Source of the DNA: Pollenia angustigena
Lineage: Eukaryota > Arthropoda > Insecta > Diptera > Polleniidae
Assembly (NCBI GenBank): GCA_930367215.1
Contig: OV884057.1
Span: 197,831,621 to 197,895,620 of the forward strand
Direction of reading: 5' to 3'
Length of the DNA: 64,000 nt
The translations under genes were made by a program, and so were the position numbers. Shown here in pieces: positions 58,666-64,000 of this stretch; positions within the stretch are counted from its first letter, which is position 1; each line of letters opens with the position of its first letter. Under the pieces are notes generated by a model. That model ran no database searches. It was not told the DNA's origin and saw nothing but the letters and a program-made list of their open reading frames with translations.

Positions 58666-59539
58666 CCACCGTGACCGAAAATTTAAAAGTTATTAAAAGC
58701 TTATTGTTATAGAGCAATTTTACTAATTTTATAAATTTACCCATAAATGTGTTCACTTAGATGAACAATCAGACTGCAAAGTTGTGCAAACGTAATTTCT
58801 TATTTGTGAGAATGTTTTATTGTATGTTTTCTTTAATATTTATCTTCCTTTAAAGAGGTGATATTTGATAAAAATTATTCCAAAAAAGTTTTCTTACATG
58901 GTCTGTAATCTAAGGAAGAGTTCAAAGAGAAATTAGTTATTCGGATTAACGGTAAATCTTTATTTTTTTTTGATCATTATTCAGTTAAATTATTACGGAA
59001 AAAATTTCACGTTCGATATGTCACGTATTGACCCAGATTTTGGCTTAAAAAAAAAAGAAAATACTGAAGATTTTGGAATCAAACCAAGACATTTTAATGT
59101 TACATTGCTACGTAAAATTCTGAAAGTAGTTTGACGAAAAAATTGTGCCAGGTTTCGCTGAAGTACGCCTTTTTATGCATGGCCATAAAAACTACTTCTG
59201 TTTTTTCACGTTCGAACCGCTACTTCTTTTGTCATTATCTTTGACCTAGAATCGTGCCCTCCATAAACTTAAGAATATATAACAGTGCTTTCTTAGTGCT
59301 ATAATTTAAGGGTTAAGAGAACGTAAAAATATTTGTTGTTTAAAATGTTATTGCATTTCTGATGCGTACGACTGTCACGTTCGACACTTTGGAATTACCC
59401 ATATTAATATAATTGAATAATTTATTTTGAAATGGACTTCGTGTCGTATCAAAATCGGGATTTGTTTAAAAATGTAATAGATTTGCATGCTTGTTTATTA
59501 ATGGCATAAGCCATTGCACTTTTCGCCCCAATAGCAACG
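58666..59539. other. Unassigned AT-rich sequence
   Basis: The phrase 'tcacgttcga' occurs three times (about 59008, 59206 and 59374) and may mark an old repeat. There is no gene. Confidence 0.4.
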
Positions 59540-60205
59540 CAAACATTTGAAAAACTATAGAAATTCGGAAAAATTTTACAAATTCAGAAAATTTGCATAA
59601 ATAGCGAAAATTCGCGAAAGTTTTTCATATATCAAAAAAGCTATTTAATTGATTAAATTTCCTTAAACTACAAGAAATGGAAAAAATTCGATAAACAAAT
59701 TTTAAATTAGCGGAAATTCGCCAAAATTTGCAAACAGCGGCATGAAAACAAAGTCTTGTATTTATTAAAAATTGTTAAGGCTGTAAAGAATCAGAAAACT
59801 TAAAGAAAAAATCGCTGCTATAGCGAACATGGCTAAAATTGGCGAGTAATCACAAACTTGGAAACAAACCCTAAAATTTATTTGAAATCGCTAAATTGGT
59901 AAAATAAAAAAAAAAAAAACAAAATGACAACAATTTCCCAAAAAATAAATAAAAAATTTGCTAAAATATTGAAAATTCGCGAAAATTTTTAATTATGCCA
60001 ACAAGCCATAAAATTGATTAAAAATCCATAAAAATTAAGGAATTTAAAAAATTCTGTAAAAATTGCTGAATTAGGGAAAATTGCTAACAGCGGCATAATA
60101 GCAAAGTCTACTATTTATTAAAAATCTTTAAAGCTGTAAAGAATCAAAAAACTTACAAAACAAAAATCGCTTCTATCGCAAACATGACTTAAATTGCAAT
60201 CTAAT
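59540..60205 (+). repeat. Diverged tandem duplication, offset ~362 bp
   Basis: 59585-59850 and 59945-60205 share ordered blocks: 'gcgaaaattcgcgaaa', 'aaattgattaaa', 'acagcggcat', 'tatttattaaaaat', 'gctgtaaagaatca' and 'aaaatcgct'. Differences are numerous, so the duplication is old. It is AT-rich and non-coding. Confidence 0.6.
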
Positions 60206-60829
60206 AAAGAAGTCTAATACATAAATATTCCTAAAAAGTGTGTAAATTGTTAGTAAAATAAACAATTAAATGTTTTTACGAAAGTTCTTTCCTAACGAAT
60301 GACATTTCGAGTGAAGGCATTCGATCGACTACTCGTTATCGAATGACATAATCTCAAATTTCGATAGAAGTTTTTTGATAACGAATGGGACGATTTCAAA
60401 AAGTAAAATTTCGATTAAAGTCACTCGATCACGACTGCGATGATCTGGGCCCAGAGTTGTTTCTAAAATTTTCTAAAAAAAAAAACAAAATATTATTTTA
60501 AGTAAAATTTGAAGAAGAAAATTGTCATTACAGTTTCCGGAGATGAGCCCTTTTTAAAAATTATTTTGAATTTACGTGGTTTAAGTAGCAAAATGGTATC
60601 TTTAATGTTTGCAAATAATTGAAGCACACAAATATTCAAATAATCTATAACGTTTAATTATTTTATTGTATTAAAATATAAGATTAAAAATCTTGTTCAA
60701 GGGATAAATAATCTTTCATTCTCACAGTATATCGGTCTATATGTGTGCCTTCAAAAACAGCAAAAACACAATTTTCAAAAAATACTAATAGACAAAATAC
60801 TTATTTATCCGACTTAAAAAGTTGTTACG
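60206..60829. other. AT-rich sequence with 'cgaatga' hairpin fragments
   Basis: 60290-60450 contains several 'tcgaatgac/cattcgat' phrases in both orientations, resembling the 39545 and 51400 hairpin families. There is no gene. Confidence 0.4.
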
Positions 60830-61800
60830 AACCGGTTCCTTATCTAAGGCCATGGTTACCCTACTAGCTCTCATCGGTGCCATATTTTAGGGGGGGGGGG
60901 GTGTTCTCAACCCTTTGGTTGACCCTGGTTCGCAGCCACAAAAAAAAAACAAACTGTACACAAAAACTCGAAAACATAAACACACTTACACGTTATTCTA
61001 CCTGGAATATCAATTTATAGGGAGGTAGATCTTGACCTCCAATCGCCCATTTCCCAACCATGACCGCGATATCCACACATTTTTTCCTACGGTCCCATTA
61101 GCCCGTCTTCTTTAAAAATTCAGATCTCACTTTGGCACTGTTTAACACTTTCTAATATATTTTCCTACTCATTTTCCTCTTTTATACTACTCGTAGCCTA
61201 TGTACTGCAAATATTTCTGCCGGGCTTATTTCGCGCCAATCCTTATTTACTAAATTCCTGCCCATATAAGGAAATTTTTTTTTTAGCTTTTCATGTAAAT
61301 TTTCCCGCTACGCAATATTTTTTTCCTAACTTATATTATTTTCCCATGTATGTCAGGTTGTACTACTATTATACTGTGTATACTCAATTGTTAATAAATT
61401 ATTGAAAAATTGTGTATATTCCTATAAAAAAAAATACAAAATCAGTTTCGCGGTATTTCCCCAAAACTATACAAAAAAATATTAAGAAATAAATACGCAA
61501 CCAACAGACATAATAAATACGGATTTTGCCCTATGATCCTCCCCATACCGATCAGCATTTTTAGCAGCATCCAACCTTTCATTCATAATTTCATTACCTT
61601 TTCAAAATTTGATTTCTACAATTCGTTATTTAATGAATGAAAACTACATCCCTGCCTTTTCTACTTTTTTAATGCGTTGCCATCTTCTGCAAACTAAACA
61701 CACTATTCCTCATCTGACATGTGAACAGCTGACATTTTCCTCACATGTATTACATTCTATTGGGCACTTAAGTATGAAATGATCATTTTTTTAATAATTT
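60830..61800. other. Compositionally distinct (C/T-rich) segment of unknown origin
   Basis: It includes G12 (60890-60901) and pyrimidine-rich text such as 'ttttcctactcattttcctc' over several hundred bases. It could be retrotransposon-derived (a TGTTACGAA start is seen at 60833), but no matching second terminal repeat or primer-binding site was found. Confidence 0.35.
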
Positions 61801-61820
61801 TTCGTTTTCTATCTTTTCAG

Positions 61821-61853
61821 GGCATTTGGACACCAATTTGGACTTAAGGTAGG
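61821..61853 (+). other. Possible 33-nt exon bounded by strong splice-site matches
   Basis: A pyrimidine tract ending TTTTCTATCTTTTCAG (61805-61820) precedes the 33-nt segment, which is followed by a perfect GTAAGT donor (61854-61859). A second acceptor, ctatttttctccctttgcag, ends at 61915, with branch-point-like 'taacat' before it. One phase is open (AFGHQFGLKV) and continues for about 18 codons after the second acceptor before a TAG. A non-coding transcript is equally possible. Confidence 0.25.
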
Positions 61854-61939
61854 GTAAGTATGTATCGTTCCAGTTGTCCTTAACATATCATTAATCTATT
61901 TTTCTCCCTTTGCAGCAAAAAAAAAAAAACAACACAAAA

Positions 61940-62060
61940 AAAAACTACCGAGAAATGGGCTGGAGATAGTAGACTCCAAGACTACAGGCCCTTCCCTTAA
62001 ATTTATCATGCACCGAGACATGGGCTGGAGCTGGTGCCTCCACACCTTATTATGGCCCCT
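61940..62060 (+). repeat. Two-copy ~60-bp imperfect repeat
   Basis: 'taccgagaaatgggctggag' (about 61946) and 'caccgagacatgggctggag' (about 62011) start two related blocks, each continuing into 'ctcca..ac..' and 'ggcccttccct / ggcccctctct'. The origin is unknown. Confidence 0.6.
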
Positions 62061-64000
62061 CTCTACATAACTTTTGATTTAAATTGCGAAAAACAATTGA
62101 GGCGTTATGGGGGGTTTGCTTGTCAGTGGCGTAGTTCCCACGATGGAAACTTACCATACTTGAAACTGCACGCAACAAAGTGGTCTTTTTGTCACTTAGA
62201 CGCATGTTTTTTTACAAGACGATGTTTTTTAAATATAAAAACCGTCACTTCCTCCAAAAATACCCCTTTTAAGGTATAACTTTTTTTTCCAAAACACTTC
62301 GGACAAATCGGAGCACTTTCTCTTTTCCTTTTCTTTCGTTTTTAGTGAAATTATATTTATTAATCAAACAAAAAAAAAAAAAAAATTTTCTCAAACGAAA
62401 TGTTCACTTTCTGAAATTAAAATCTCCTTCGCTTTGAAAATAATTTGCCATTGGTGGCGTTTAAATTTAAATTTCTTAAAAAAGTGGTAAAAGCTTAACT
62501 TGTCTTATTTTTATCTACCAAATGTACACTCGTGTTAGTGGGATAGTCAAAGCATAAAGGAATAGATGAATGGAGGCATGGCTGATGGCATTAGGTAGGA
62601 AAAAAACACCAGAATTCTTGATTAAAATTTAAAAACAAAATTCTTGTTTGTGTGTGTTGGTGTCTATGTTTGCTCCATTTTATGTTACTCAAGGCCATTC
62701 ATATGCCAATAGGAAATTTGGCTTTTAAATCTCTTAAGGCTTAAAATCCAACATGATATTTCGGCGGTTTTTGTAACATGATGGTGGTTTAAAACGAGCA
62801 ATAGATTTTGAATCATCCTTATTTTTATTTTTTGTTCAGTTCTTACTTAGATTTAATTCGTTCGAGATAAATGAACTTACGTTATCACTTAACTTTAAAA
62901 ATGTTAAAAATCGTTTAACTTCCTAGCAGTATCTTTAGGTCTGCTATAATCGTTGTTTAAAAGTTAATACGTAATAGGACATGCCATCAATGAATAATGC
63001 ATTCGACTTCAAAAAGTTTCCAACTTGGTTGGGTACTCTATCAAATAATCATACAAAAGAAACATTTGCCTGTATTTCTGTTCACCTTTGTCTGTCCTTA
63101 GCAAAGTTGTGCCAACATACAGCTGTTTTCTGTATTGTTGTTGTCTAGTGAAATCCAAAGACCTGCCGACCTAAAAGCAAAATTTCGTCATATGTTTTTT
63201 TTCATTTTCTTTCACAGTATTTTTACCTCCATGGAAATATTAGTTTGGTGGAGATTGCATTAAAATGTAGCAAGAAGAAACAAACACATAACAAACTCTA
63301 GTTCCACAGCTTCTGCTACAACTGAAGTTTGACCAATATTCTCAAAGCTGGTTTGGCACAGTTTCATGTTTTTTTTTTTTTTTTTTTTTTTTTAACTAAT
63401 AACAATAACAACATGGCATAAAATAAAAAAACTAAAATGCTAAAAACATAACAAACACACTATACAATAAAAACAAACTTTCGAAGACACAAACAACAGC
63501 AACGAAAATGGTATTTCGCAATTTCCGCACTTCTAACTCCATTTGGTTACAAGGAATTAAAAAAAAAAATGGAACAAAAAAAAACTTAAACGTGAATTTA
63601 TTATAAAAAGTGAAAACATAACATACGGAGTATGAAGGATGGCAAAGTGGTCGCGAAAATGATACGATACGATATCTAAACCATATCCATCCCATGCCTT
63701 GGGATTTTATGCCATACTACCACAACACAAAAATATACGATACTTTTGCATTTGCTCGTTTAAAGAACTAACTATTCAGGCAGGACTTAAAAAGAATTAG
63801 TTATTTTTAAAAATGACTGCATACTCGAAATTTATTCAAAAAAAGAAGTTTCTTTAACCTTTAATCTGCAATTAGTTCAGTTTGTTTGCTCCAAATTTGT
63901 ATTTAAATTAATAAAAAAATTTTTTTTTTTTTTTGAGGAAAAATATTGAATGCGTCCGGAACTAAATAAAAATTCTAAGAATTTAAGTTTCATATTTGAT
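62061..64000. other. AT-rich terminal stretch without supported genes
   Basis: T runs at 63369-63393 and 63919-63935, an A run at 62370-62385, and open frames of 81 and 87 codons without motifs. Nothing else is recognisable. Confidence 0.5.

Noticed and set aside
60830..61420. LTR retrotransposon terminal repeat starting TGTTACGAA
   Set aside because: No second copy, no TG..CA pair with duplication, no primer-binding site and no gag/pol frame were found in the window.
1..64000. tRNA, rRNA or snRNA genes
   Set aside because: Scanning by eye on both strands found no tRNA A/B boxes with a foldable cloverleaf and no rRNA-like blocks; a covariance-model scan would be needed to be sure.

Overview
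This 64-kb window is AT-rich eukaryotic nuclear DNA. It most likely comes from a brachyceran, probably calyptrate, fly. The clearest lineage clue is the repeat type: elements opening with 'tacccttcaccgaagg', carrying (GTCY)n proto-microsatellites and closing with 'attcggcatagccgaa', which resemble the mini-me/DINE-1 class of dipteran repeats. Degraded pogo, hAT and mariner-type transposases, an I/Jockey-like RNase H remnant, long homopolymer runs and triplet repeats fit the same picture. I found no intact protein-coding gene, rRNA, tRNA or CRISPR array. The open frames present are chance or lie inside repeats. The window is probably a large intron or an intergenic gap. Candidate host parts are a promoter/first-exon-like stretch (about 8.66-8.90 kb), a TATA-box promoter (36.48 kb), a short coding-like frame (50.1 kb) and a splice-site cluster (61.8-62.0 kb). 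All four are low confidence.

Layout: 0-9 kb holds a pogo-like transposon split by a 3-bp-TSD MITE, an ancient repeat, mini-me/DINE-like copies and a TA-flanked MITE. 9.3-13.6 kb holds a small hairpin, a foldback composite, a degenerate ~20-bp array and a 1.49-kb inverted repeat inserted in that array. 14.5-16.8 kb is a hAT element with a perfect 8-bp TSD and a second hAT remnant inside it. 18-21 kb has three palindromic or TIR elements. 23-25.3 kb is a second hAT element with a perfect 8-bp TSD carrying three nested MITEs. 26.8-28.6 kb is an element with TATCGATA-rich ends and a nested MITE. 28.8-35.5 kb is a dense composite-repeat zone with an almost exact 582-bp tandem duplication. 36-55 kb is mainly anonymous AT-rich DNA with scattered MITEs, a mariner pseudogene and an RNase H fragment. 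55.7-58.7 kb is the most complex foldback locus, with a ~83-bp tandem array, a Helitron-like insert and a second ~20-bp degenerate array. 59-64 kb is mostly unassigned.

The most interesting content is a set of composite foldback loci at 9.6-11.2, 28.8-29.2, 31.3-33.1, 34.1-35.5 and 55.7-57.8 kb. Most combine inverted outer arrays of a short A/T + GGCC/CCC unit whose sequence is homogeneous within a locus but differs between loci, related termini (GGC..CGTGCAATAA type at three loci), and a GC-rich ~83-bp unit centred on a GGCCGAAGGCC palindrome. One is shown to be a true insertion by comparison with an uninterrupted copy of its target elsewhere in the window. I know of no named family that matches, but I could not search any database.
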